In this document: in pieces, positions 38,775-46,302 of the stretch
Numbering within the stretch: position 1 is the stretch's first letter
Layout of the letters: each line of letters begins with the position of its first letter
Origin: Micromonospora inaquosa
Lineage (GTDB): Bacteria > Actinomycetota > Actinomycetes > Mycobacteriales > Micromonosporaceae
Assembly (NCBI RefSeq): GCF_003857055.1
Contig: NZ_QGSZ01000233.1
Coordinates: 30,667 to 94,666 of the forward strand
Length of the DNA stretch: 64,000 nucleotides
Reading direction: 5' to 3'
Notes under the pieces: model-generated
Seen by the model: only the letters and a program-made list of their open reading frames with translations
The model's database searches: none
Told to the model about the DNA's origin: nothing
Program-made: the position numbers and the translations under genes

Positions 38775-39962
38775 TTGTCCCAGCACCACCTCCCTCGGGA
38801 GCCAGTGCCCCCGTCCGCCCCGGCCACCGTCACGGTGTTCGCCTCGCCGGCGAGCTGGATCGAGTCCGAAGCGCTCGCCCAGTGCCGACAGGTCGCCGCC
38901 CTGGACGGCATGCGACACGTCGCCGCGATGCCGGACCTGCATCCCGGCAAGGGCGCGCCGATCGGCGCGGCCATGTCCTCGACAGTGCTGTACCCGTTTC
39001 TGGTGGGCTCCGACATCGGCTGCGGCATCGCCGTGTTTCCGATCAGACTCAAGCGTGCCGTACCGGAACGGCTCGCCGCCCGGTTCCCCGACCTCGACGA
39101 GGCGCTCGACCCGGTACGGGACGCCGACGACCCCGCCTGGGCCGCCGTCGACGGTGACGTTCCGGCCGGTCACCTGGACGGTCTCGGGACGGTCGGCCGG
39201 GGCAACCACTTCGTGGAGCTGGCCCGCGTCGACACCATCCTCGACGGGCGTCACGCCAGCCGGCTCGGGCTCGACGCGGGCGATCTCGTGCTCATCGTGC
39301 ACAGCGGTTCCCGTGGCCTGGGCGAGCGGATCCTGCGGGCGCACACCGAGGTCCACGGCGCCGGGCCGACTCCCGACCCCGCGTCCTACCTGAGCATCCA
39401 CGACGAGGCCGTGCGCTGGGGATCGCTCAACCGCCGGGTGCTCGCCGCCCGGGTGGCGCACGCGTTGGGGGCCGAGCCGACCGCCCCGATCGTCGACCAG
39501 TGCCACAACCTGGTCGAGGTCCGGGACGGGGTCTACCTGCACCGCAAGGGCGCGGCACCGGGGGACGGGCGCGATGTCCTGATCGCCGGTACCCGGGGAA
39601 CGGCGTCCTACCTGGTGGCCGCGCACGCCGGGCCGGACGCCAACCATTCCGTGGCCCACGGCGCTGGGCGCAAGATGTCACGCGCCGACGCCCTGCGGCG
39701 GGGACGGGCCAAGCACACCGTCGAGGAGTCGCGCCGTACCCCGGTCGGGTCCCTGGTGGTGTGCGGTGACCGGCAGCTGCTCTTCGAGGAGGCGCCCACG
39801 GCGTACAAGCGCATCGAGCAGGTGATCGCCGACCTGGTCGAGCACCGCCTGGCCACGCCGGTGGTCTCCACGACGCCCCTGGTCACCTACAAGACGCCCG
39901 ATCTCGGGTCCGCCGCCCGACCGGACCGGCGGGGCCACCGCGGCAGGCGAGGTCGGTCGTGA
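38775..39962 (+). CDS. rtcB2: RNA ligase RtcB2-type, partner of PrfH
   Basis: A 395-residue RtcB-family ligase that joins 2',3'-cyclic phosphate or 3'-phosphate RNA ends to 5'-OH ends using GTP and Mn2+. All metal and guanylylation residues are visible: Cys83 in SDIGCG, His in GNHFVEL, VHSGSRGLG and DQCHNLVEV, and the GMP-accepting His in VAHGAGRKMSR. The segments WIESEALAQC and VAAMPDLHPGKGAPIGAAM match the RtcB2 group that is co-encoded with PrfH, and not the housekeeping RtcB. It overlaps the prfH start by four bases. The start is unclear: TTG 38775 or GTG 38805 (after GGGAG). Known RtcB2-PrfH pairs rescue ribosomes cut in the decoding centre of 16S rRNA and repair the cut. Confidence 0.87.
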   Translation: MSQHHLPREPVPPSAPATVTVFASPASWIESEALAQCRQVAALDGMRHVAAMPDLHPGKGAPIGAAMSSTVLYPFLVGSDIGCGIAVFPIRLKRAVPERLAARFPDLDEALDPVRDADDPAWAAVDGDVPAGHLDGLGTVGRGNHFVELARVDTILDGRHASRLGLDAGDLVLIVHSGSRGLGERILRAHTEVHGAGPTPDPASYLSIHDEAVRWGSLNRRVLAARVAHALGAEPTAPIVDQCHNLVEVRDGVYLHRKGAAPGDGRDVLIAGTRGTASYLVAAHAGPDANHSVAHGAGRKMSRADALRRGRAKHTVEESRRTPVGSLVVCGDRQLLFEEAPTAYKRIEQVIADLVEHRLATPVVSTTPLVTYKTPDLGSAARPDRRGHRGRRGRS

Positions 39963-40588
39963 CCGTCTCCCTGCTGCTCTCTGCCGGCCGCGGGCCGCAG
40001 GAGTGCGCCTGGGCACTGAGTCAGCTGCTGCACCGCCTGCGGGGCGACGGCGCCCGCCGAGGTCTGACGATCCAGCAGGTTCAGGCGGTGTCCGGTGACC
40101 GCACCGGCACCTACCGGTCGGTGCTGATCCGGATCTCCGGCGCCGACGCCGAGCCGTTCGCGGCCTCCTGGACCGGGACGCTGTGCTGGCAGGCCCCCAG
40201 CCCGTACCGGTCGGGCACTGGCCGGAAGAACTGGTACGTCACCGCCCAACCGCCCGAACGCGACGCCCCGCCCACGACGTTCCGCGAGGCGGACGTCGAC
40301 ATCGTCGCCTGTCGCACCGGCGGGCCGGGTGGTCAACACCGGAACAAGGCCAGCACTGCGGTACGCGCGACGCACCGTCCCTCGGGCCTGGTGGTCGTGG
40401 TGGACGAGGAGCGGCAGTTCAGCCTCAACCGCCGGGTTGCCCTGGATCTGCTGCGCCAACGCATCGAGCAGGACGACCAGGCGGCGCGGCGGGCCGTCAC
40501 CACCGCCCGGTGGCGCATCCACGACGGGCTGGTCCGTGGCGATCCGGTGCGGGTGGAACGTCCGATGCCCGGGCGGCCGGGAGGCTAG
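39959..40588 (+). CDS. prfH: Peptide chain release factor H-type protein (ribosome rescue)
   Basis: A 209-residue release-factor-like protein. The catalytic GGQ tripeptide at residues 124-126 lies in CRTGGPGGQHRNK, followed by ATHRPSGLVVVVDEERQFS and the C-terminal helix LRQRIEQDDQAARRA, as in the peptidyl-hydrolysis domain of class I release factors. The codon-reading domain of RF1/RF2 is missing; a PrfH-type N-terminal domain (about 1-105) takes its place. PrfH releases the peptide from ribosomes whose 16S rRNA decoding centre has been damaged, after which RtcB2 can seal the rRNA. It starts with GTG at 39959, overlapping the rtcB2 stop, and so is probably translated by coupling. Confidence 0.85.
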   Translation: MTVSLLLSAGRGPQECAWALSQLLHRLRGDGARRGLTIQQVQAVSGDRTGTYRSVLIRISGADAEPFAASWTGTLCWQAPSPYRSGTGRKNWYVTAQPPERDAPPTTFREADVDIVACRTGGPGGQHRNKASTAVRATHRPSGLVVVVDEERQFSLNRRVALDLLRQRIEQDDQAARRAVTTARWRIHDGLVRGDPVRVERPMPGRPGG

Positions 40589-40592
40589 CGAC

Positions 40593-41498
40593 TCACACCT
40601 CCAGCACCGCGTCCGCGAAGGCCCGCGGCGCCTCCTGCGGCAGGTTGTGCCCGACACCGCCGCCGACGGTCCGGTGCTCGTACTGGCCGGCGAACTGCTT
40701 GCCGTAGACGGTGGGCTCCAGGTGCGGTGCACCGTTCGCGTCCCCCTCCAGGGAGATGCTGGGCACCGTGATCTTCGGCTTCGCGGCCAGACGCTGCTCG
40801 ATCTCGTCGTACTGCGGCTCACCGTCAGCGAGCGCGAGCCGCCAGCGGTAGTTGTGGATGACGATGTCGACGTGGTCGGGGTTGTCGAACGCCGCCGCGC
40901 TGCGGTCGAAGGTCGCGTCGTCGAACGTCCACCCGGGCGACGCGGTGTGCCAGATCAGCCTGGCGAAGTCGCGTCGGTTCTTGTCGTACCCTTCCCGTCC
41001 ACGCTCGGTGGCGAAGTAGTACTGGTACCACCATGCGAACTCCGCCTTCGGCGGCAACGGCACCGTGCCCGACTTCTGGCCGTCGATGAGGTAGCCGCTC
41101 ACCGAGACCAGTCCCCGGCAGCGTTCGGGCCACAGCGCGGCGACCACATCCGCCGTCCGCGCGCCCCAGTCGAACCCGGCGAGCTTCGCGGTGTCGATCT
41201 TCAGGGCGTCCATCAGGGCGATGAGGTCGAGCCCCATGGCCGCCGGTTCGCCGTTGCGCATGGTGTCGTCGGAGAGGAACCGGGTCGTGCCGTAGCCCCG
41301 CAGGTACGGGACGACGACCCGGTGACCGGCAGCGGTGAGCAGCGGCACGACGTCGACGAAGCTGTGGATGTCATAGGGCCACCCGTGCAGGAGGATCACC
41401 GCGTCACCGTCGGGCGGCCCGGCGTCCACGTATCCGACGTTCAGGACTCCAGCCTCGACCTGTCGCAGGTCAGTGAACCCGGCGGCGGCCTTTGCCAT
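40593..41498 (-). CDS. Alpha/beta hydrolase, epoxide hydrolase/dehalogenase-like
   Basis: A 301-residue alpha/beta-hydrolase. The oxyanion-hole HGWP is at about residue 39, and the nucleophile elbow is AGFDWGART near residue 108. An Asp replaces the usual Ser, which points to an epoxide hydrolase or dehalogenase-type ester intermediate. The catalytic His is in VGHNLPQEAP near residue 287, and the lid contains Tyr and Trp (IHNYRWRLAL) as in epoxide hydrolases. No signal peptide. It converges on prfH, its stop lying within five bases of the prfH stop, and is not obviously linked to it. The substrate is unknown; short-chain epoxides or haloacids are candidates. Confidence 0.8.
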   Translation of the reverse strand: MAKAAAGFTDLRQVEAGVLNVGYVDAGPPDGDAVILLHGWPYDIHSFVDVVPLLTAAGHRVVVPYLRGYGTTRFLSDDTMRNGEPAAMGLDLIALMDALKIDTAKLAGFDWGARTADVVAALWPERCRGLVSVSGYLIDGQKSGTVPLPPKAEFAWWYQYYFATERGREGYDKNRRDFARLIWHTASPGWTFDDATFDRSAAAFDNPDHVDIVIHNYRWRLALADGEPQYDEIEQRLAAKPKITVPSISLEGDANGAPHLEPTVYGKQFAGQYEHRTVGGGVGHNLPQEAPRAFADAVLEV

Positions 41499-41660
41499 CG
41501 ACTTCCTCCCGGCGTCCGTACCTGCTCGGATGGGCTGACCACGCCCGAATCTAGCGACCTGCCAGGAGCCTGATCACCGTTCGCACAAGGGCCGCTGCAC
41601 GGATGTCGAACTGGGTAGGATGCCCGTCCTGCGAGCTAGGTGGCGCTGAAAGGTGGTCGG

Positions 41661-43313
41661 GTGGCCCAGGGCGAGGAGACCGCTTCGGGCGTGAGCGCGG
41701 AACGGGCGCTGGCGGCGATCACGATCCCCCACGCCGACGACGTACGCGGGAACGTGACGCTGCCGACGGTGACGGAGTCAGGGGCGGCGATCCGTTGGAC
41801 GTCGTCGCACCCCGACATCGTGTCCGATCGGGCGGACGGCGCGATCGCCGCGGGGGTCGTCCGGCGTCCGGCGCCCGGGGATGCGCCAGCGACGGTGACC
41901 GTGACAGCTCAGGTCCGGGTGGACGCTCACGAGGCGCGCCGCGACTTCGTGCTGACCGTACGCCCCGGGGTCGCGCTCGCCCCGTTCTCGCGCTACGGCA
42001 TGGTGAACTTCGCCCGGTCCAACAGTCAGGCGGGGCAACAGCTCTACTTCGCCGCGAGCATCGGAAACGACCCGCTGAGTTGGGCCGCCGTCAACGACGG
42101 GCAGGCGGTCCTCCGGTCCCGCAGAGGCATGCACGCCGTCCGCGACCCGTCCGTCGTCCGCTCCCCGGAGGGGGACCGGTTCTACCTCGTCGCCACTGAT
42201 CTGAACGTCGACGGTCGGGCGTACGGGTGGCAGGGCTGGGACTGGGCGCAGAGCGGCGCGAGCCGACACATCGAGGTGTGGGAGTCGACCGACCTGCGGA
42301 CCTGGTCCGAGCAGCGCCACGTGCTGGTGGCCCCGGACGAGGCAGGCATGGCGTTCGCGCCGGAGGCCAGTTGGGACGAGTCGATCGGCGCCTACGTCGT
42401 CTACTGGACGTCGTCGGTGTACGCCCCCGGCACGTACTACACCCCGGATCGCGCCGACCCGCGTGGTCGCTTCCCGCTCACCCGGAACCAGACCCTCTAC
42501 GCCACCACCCGGGACTTCGTGACGTTCACCCCGGCGCAGGTGATGTGCGGCCGACCGCACCACGGGACGCTGGACGCGGTCATCATCCGCGACGACACGG
42601 ACGGGTCGTACCACCGCTTCGTCACCGACCGTACGTCCACCGGCGTCGGGGTCACCCCGTACGTTCCGTCGTGCGGCGCCGAGGACATCTATCAGGAACG
42701 GTCGACCGCCATCCTCGCTCCGCCTCACGAGTGGGAACTGGTGACGAGCTGCATCACCCACCGGGCGATGAACACCACGTACGCCGAAGCGCCGATGGTG
42801 GTCACGGCGAACCCGGGCGACGTACGCGGATCGGGCTGTTACCTCTGGGCCGACCAGATCTGGGCCGGGTCGCCCTCCGGCGACCACCTGGAGGAGCAGT
42901 TGCACCCGTACTGGAGCGCGGACCTCGCGTCGGGCGATTGGACGCCCGTCGACTGGAGCCGGAAGCCCGAGTACGACCTTTCCGACGGCGTGCTGCGCCA
43001 CGGGAGCGTCTTCGCCCTCACCCAGGCGGAGCACGCCGGGCTGCGGGGCGCCGAACCGACGGGCGTCGCGGTACGGACGCCACCGATCAGGACCAGGTAC
43101 GCCGTCGGCGAGCCCCTCGACCTCACGGGTCTCGTGGTCACGGCCGACTACACCGACGGGGTGCGGGACGAGGTGGTACCGCACGGCCACGGCGGGTACA
43201 CGGTTTCGGGGTACGACGCCGCCACCGTGGGGGCGCAGACCGTCATGGTGGCGTACTCGGTGGTCGGGGTGACGAGGGTCGCCTCCTTCCCGGTGAAGGT
43301 TGTGGGGCGGTAG
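41661..43313 (+). CDS. GH43-like propeller protein with flanking Ig-like domains
   Basis: A 550-residue protein. The N-terminal part (IRWTSSHPDIVSDRADGAI, about residues 35-110) resembles an atrophied bacterial Ig domain, the core (SFSRYGMVNFARSN region to about 460) is a GH43-like five-bladed propeller with VRDPSVVRSP and the conserved FAPEASWD, and the last 80 residues form a Big-type domain (RTRYAVGEPLDLTGLVVTADY). Relatives are secreted arabinan- or xylan-type glycosidases. Unlike them it has no signal peptide from either possible start. GTG 41661, after AAAGGTGG, is preferred to GTG 41640. It is followed after 23 bases by the LmbE gene. The substrate is unknown. Confidence 0.7.
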   Translation: MAQGEETASGVSAERALAAITIPHADDVRGNVTLPTVTESGAAIRWTSSHPDIVSDRADGAIAAGVVRRPAPGDAPATVTVTAQVRVDAHEARRDFVLTVRPGVALAPFSRYGMVNFARSNSQAGQQLYFAASIGNDPLSWAAVNDGQAVLRSRRGMHAVRDPSVVRSPEGDRFYLVATDLNVDGRAYGWQGWDWAQSGASRHIEVWESTDLRTWSEQRHVLVAPDEAGMAFAPEASWDESIGAYVVYWTSSVYAPGTYYTPDRADPRGRFPLTRNQTLYATTRDFVTFTPAQVMCGRPHHGTLDAVIIRDDTDGSYHRFVTDRTSTGVGVTPYVPSCGAEDIYQERSTAILAPPHEWELVTSCITHRAMNTTYAEAPMVVTANPGDVRGSGCYLWADQIWAGSPSGDHLEEQLHPYWSADLASGDWTPVDWSRKPEYDLSDGVLRHGSVFALTQAEHAGLRGAEPTGVAVRTPPIRTRYAVGEPLDLTGLVVTADYTDGVRDEVVPHGHGGYTVSGYDAATVGAQTVMVAYSVVGVTRVASFPVKVVGR

Positions 43314-43336
43314 CCGGGGGACCGTAGGGTGTTGGC

Positions 43337-44158
43337 ATGGCTGAGCGACCTCTGACCCTGATGGCGGTGCACGCCCACCCCGACGACGAGGCGACGAGCA
43401 CCGGCGGCGTTCTTGCCCGCTATGCCGCCGAGGGGGTCACGACCGTTCTGGTGACCTGCACCGACGGGCGATGTGGGGACGGCCCGGGTGGGGTCAAGCC
43501 GGGCGAGGAGGGGCACGACCCGGCCGCCGTCGTGGCGATGCGCCAGGCCGAGTTGGAGGCCAGCTGCGCGGCTCTGAACGTCACCCATCTGGAGACCCTC
43601 GGCTACGCCGACTCCGGGATGATGGGCTGGCCGACCAACGACCTGCCCGGCGCGTTCTGGACGACACCGGTGTCGGAGGCGGCGGCCCGTCTCGCGGAGC
43701 TGATCCGGCGGTACCGGCCGGACGTGATCGTCACGTACGACGAGAACGGTTTCTACGGCCACCCGGACCACATCCAGGCGCATCGGATCACCATGGCCGC
43801 CGTCGAGCAGACGGACGTCCCGGCGAAGGTCTACTGGACCACGGTGCCGCGTACGGCGTTCGCGGAGTTCGGGCGGATCATGAAGGAGCTCGGCGTCGAG
43901 TGGGCCGAGCCGGACGCGACGGAGCCGCAGCTCGGCCTTCCCGACGACGAGATCACCACCTGGGTCGACACGAGCAAGTACGGCCTGCAGAAGTTCAGCG
44001 CGCTGGCCACGCACGCGAGTCAGACCGAGAACATCTTCTTCCTGCAACTCGGCCAGGAGCGGTTCACCGAGTTGATGGGCGTGGAGACCTTCCTGCGGGT
44101 CCGGGACCGGACCGACGCGCCGACCCCCGAGGACGACCTCTTCGCCGGCCTGCGCTGA
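43337..44158 (+). CDS. LmbE/PIG-L deacetylase, mycothiol-conjugate-amidase-like
   Basis: A 273-residue zinc-dependent amidase. Metal-binding AHPDDEATSTGG is at residues 12-23, and HPDHIQAHRI near 145 supplies the third zinc ligand, with GYADSGMMGW between. The length and motifs are those of the Mca/MshB group, which hydrolyse mycothiol S-conjugates or the mycothiol precursor; such enzymes are Actinobacteria-specific. The product is probably a mycothiol S-conjugate amidase or a relative with another N-acyl-glucosamine substrate. No signal peptide. It follows the GH43-like gene by 23 bases and has its own terminator (44180-44211), but the functional link is not evident. Confidence 0.8.
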   Translation: MAERPLTLMAVHAHPDDEATSTGGVLARYAAEGVTTVLVTCTDGRCGDGPGGVKPGEEGHDPAAVVAMRQAELEASCAALNVTHLETLGYADSGMMGWPTNDLPGAFWTTPVSEAAARLAELIRRYRPDVIVTYDENGFYGHPDHIQAHRITMAAVEQTDVPAKVYWTTVPRTAFAEFGRIMKELGVEWAEPDATEPQLGLPDDEITTWVDTSKYGLQKFSALATHASQTENIFFLQLGQERFTELMGVETFLRVRDRTDAPTPEDDLFAGLR

Positions 44159-44179
44159 CCGGTCTCCCCAGCGACACCA

Positions 44180-44211
44180 GGGCATCGTCGACCACCGCGT
44201 CGACGGTGCCC
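44180..44211. terminator. Terminator after the LmbE gene
   Basis: A 13-bp stem (44180-44192 with 44199-44211) with one wobble pair and a 6-base loop, downstream of the stop at 44158. The rest of the 386-base gap to the xylanase gene holds the palindrome at 44316 and no gene. Confidence 0.75.
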
Positions 44212-44315
44212 TACGTCGTGCGCCGCGCTGATGCCCCGTGGCGCGCACCGCGCTGATGGCACCGCGCACCTGCGTCGGGCCGTCGCATCCCGCGCTGCGG
44301 CCGGCCGCCGGCGTC

Positions 44316-44326
44316 CGAAAGTTTCG
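44316..44326. promoter_or_regulatory. Palindrome upstream of the xylanase gene, possible xylan-responsive operator
   Basis: CGAAAGTTTCG is a perfect palindrome about 220 bases before the xylanase start. Similar CGAA...TTCG boxes control xylanase genes in Streptomyces. Related TTTCCGG / GGAA runs follow at 44370 and 44430. No local regulator gene accompanies it. Confidence 0.4.
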
Positions 44327-44544
44327 ACCGCCGATCGCTCGGGGCTACGCAGGTCATGTGCTGAGTTTCCGGAAGTTTTCAGCGTTGACGCCCAGACATA
44401 GATCGGCTTAACGTTTCGAGCGGGTTTCCGGTTTCCGGCCGGAACTACCGGCGTCACCCAACCCGACCCGCGTCTGCGCCGGCCAGCACCGAACCCTCGC
44501 CTCCTGAATCGACATATGACTATTGATCGTTGGAAGGAAGGCAC

Positions 44545-45738
44545 ATGAAGTTAAGGCAGTGGTCGACCGTCGGCCTGGTCGCCGTCGCGACCGTCGCGAC
44601 GCTGAACACGGTGCCGGCCACCGCGAGTCGGCCGTACGACCCCACGACGCAGAGCCTCGCCACCCTCGGCCTGCGCCACGGTCTGCACGTCGGCACCGCG
44701 GTGAACATGGATGCCCTCAACGACGCCAGCGACCCGCAGTACCGCAAGCTGGTCTCCTCCGAGTTCGCCTCGGTCACCGCCGAGAACGTGATGAAGTGGG
44801 AGAGCCTGGAGCCCACCCGCGGCACCTACAACTGGGCGCCGGCCGACCAGTTCGTCGATTTCGCCAAGCGCAACCGGCAGAGCGTGCGCGGCCACGTCCT
44901 GGTCTGGCACAACCAGCTGCCCGCCTGGCTGACCAGCGGCGTCGCCGACGGCTCCATCAGCAAGCAGGAGCTGCGCGAGCTGCTGCGCAAGCACATCACC
45001 ACCGTCGTCAACCGGTACAAGGGCAAGATCTGGCAGTGGGACGTGGTCAACGAGGCGGTCAGCGACCCCTGGGACACCCCGTCCACCCTGCACTACAAGG
45101 GCTTCTGGGCGCAGAACCTCGGGCCCGGCTACATCGCCGACGCGTTCCGTTGGGCACGGGCCGCCGACCCCAAGGCACTGCTGTTCTACAACGACTACAA
45201 CATCGAGGCGTTCGGCTCCGGCAACCCGGCCGACGACAAGACCCAGTTCGTGTACGACATGACCAAGAGCCTGCGCGCTCAGGGTGTCCCGATCGACGGC
45301 GTCGGCTCCCAGGGCCACCTGGGCACCCAGTACGGCAACTTCGACACGCTCCAGGTGACCGCCGCGCTGAAAAAGTTCAGCGGGCTTGGCGTCGCGACCG
45401 CGTTCACCGAGGTCGACGTCCGCAGCCAGCTGACGGAGGCCGTCCAGGCGGGCAACTCCGAGGAGATCAACCCCCGGCTACAGGCGTCGGCCGCCAACTT
45501 CAGCGTGCTGATGAAGGCGTGCCTCGCCGTGCGGAGCTGCCTGTCGTACACGGTCTGGGGTTTCAGTGACAAATATTCGTGGGTGCCGGGCTGGTTCAGC
45601 GACCCGCCGGAGGGCCTGGCCACCATCTACGACGAGAACTACCAGCCCAAGCGGGCCTACCAGGAGTTGAAGTCCGACCTGATCTTCGCTGGGCCGCCGT
45701 ACGTCCTGCCCCGCATCGCCCCCAAACCCCGCCGCTGA
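44545..45738 (+). CDS. Secreted GH10 endo-1,4-beta-xylanase
   Basis: A 397-residue exported xylanase. After a signal peptide (about 1-27, VPATA-SR) comes a complete GH10 barrel: HVGTAVNMDA, the substrate-binding SVTAENVMKWESLEP, and VLVWHNQLPAW. The acid/base is Glu170 in WDVVNEAVSDPW and the nucleophile Glu289 in TAFTEVDVR. WGFSDKYSWVPGW ends the barrel. There is no carbohydrate-binding module, unlike many actinobacterial xylanases, so it is a catalytic-domain-only enzyme that cuts internal xylan bonds. GGAAGGAAGG before the ATG at 44545 fixes the start; the open frame five codons upstream is not needed. A strong terminator follows. Confidence 0.93.
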   Translation: MKLRQWSTVGLVAVATVATLNTVPATASRPYDPTTQSLATLGLRHGLHVGTAVNMDALNDASDPQYRKLVSSEFASVTAENVMKWESLEPTRGTYNWAPADQFVDFAKRNRQSVRGHVLVWHNQLPAWLTSGVADGSISKQELRELLRKHITTVVNRYKGKIWQWDVVNEAVSDPWDTPSTLHYKGFWAQNLGPGYIADAFRWARAADPKALLFYNDYNIEAFGSGNPADDKTQFVYDMTKSLRAQGVPIDGVGSQGHLGTQYGNFDTLQVTAALKKFSGLGVATAFTEVDVRSQLTEAVQAGNSEEINPRLQASAANFSVLMKACLAVRSCLSYTVWGFSDKYSWVPGWFSDPPEGLATIYDENYQPKRAYQELKSDLIFAGPPYVLPRIAPKPRR

Positions 45739-45755
45739 CGCGCATCCCGCCGTGC

Positions 45756-45791
45756 GGGCCGTGTGGAGCTTCCCGATGCTCCACACGGCCC
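45756..45791. terminator. Terminator of the xylanase gene
   Basis: A perfect 14-bp stem (45756-45769 with 45778-45791) around an 8-base loop, 18 bases after the stop at 45738. Confidence 0.9.
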
Positions 45792-45909
45792 TCGTGCCTC
45801 CACGGACGTCGGCGGTCGACTCACGTTCGGTCGTTCCGTTCCGCCATCTGGACGCCATCGGAGGACTGGTGCCGGTTTCTGCCGGTTTATTGATGGTGTT
45901 GGTGTCACT

Positions 45910-46281
45910 ATGGCAGGCGTGGGAACTGCGAAAACTGCCATGCCTGCGATCTCGCCGCTCACCGGCGATCCCATCAAGCGGGCCGATGCCGAACGTTTAG
46001 CGGGGGTCCTGAAGGCCTTCGCCGATCCGGCGCGACTCCGGTTGCTCAGCCTGATCCAGTCCGCGCCGGAAGGTGAGGCGTCCGTGAGTGACCTCACCTC
46101 GGCGCTCAACCTCTCTCAGCCGACGGTGAGTCACCACCTGCGGATCCTCACCGAGGCCGGCCTGCTCGAACGCGACAAGCGCGGGGTCTGGGCGTACTAC
46201 CGCCTGGTGCCCGCCGCGATCGCGCAGATCGCCGACCTGTTGACGCCGCCCCGGAAGCGGGCGACGAAGAGGGCCCGCTGA
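45910..46281 (+). CDS. ArsR/SmtB family regulator lacking the usual cysteine sensor motif
   Basis: A 123-residue winged-helix repressor. The ArsR domain spans about residues 20-110: LKAFADPARLRLLSLIQSAP, the recognition helix LSQPTVSHHLRILTEAG, and the wing LLERDKRGVWAYYRLVP. At the point where metal-sensing members of this clade carry ELCVCDL-type cysteines, this protein has EASVSDLTSAL, with no cysteine at all in the protein. It therefore cannot sense arsenite in the known way. ATG 45910 is used; ATG 45940 is also possible. The C-terminal PPRKRATKRAR is basic. It lies between the xylanase and argS, with no arsenic or metal genes beside it. Confidence 0.8.
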   Translation: MAGVGTAKTAMPAISPLTGDPIKRADAERLAGVLKAFADPARLRLLSLIQSAPEGEASVSDLTSALNLSQPTVSHHLRILTEAGLLERDKRGVWAYYRLVPAAIAQIADLLTPPRKRATKRAR

Positions 46282-46302
46282 CCGGGCCGGGCGGCTGGCC
46301 CG

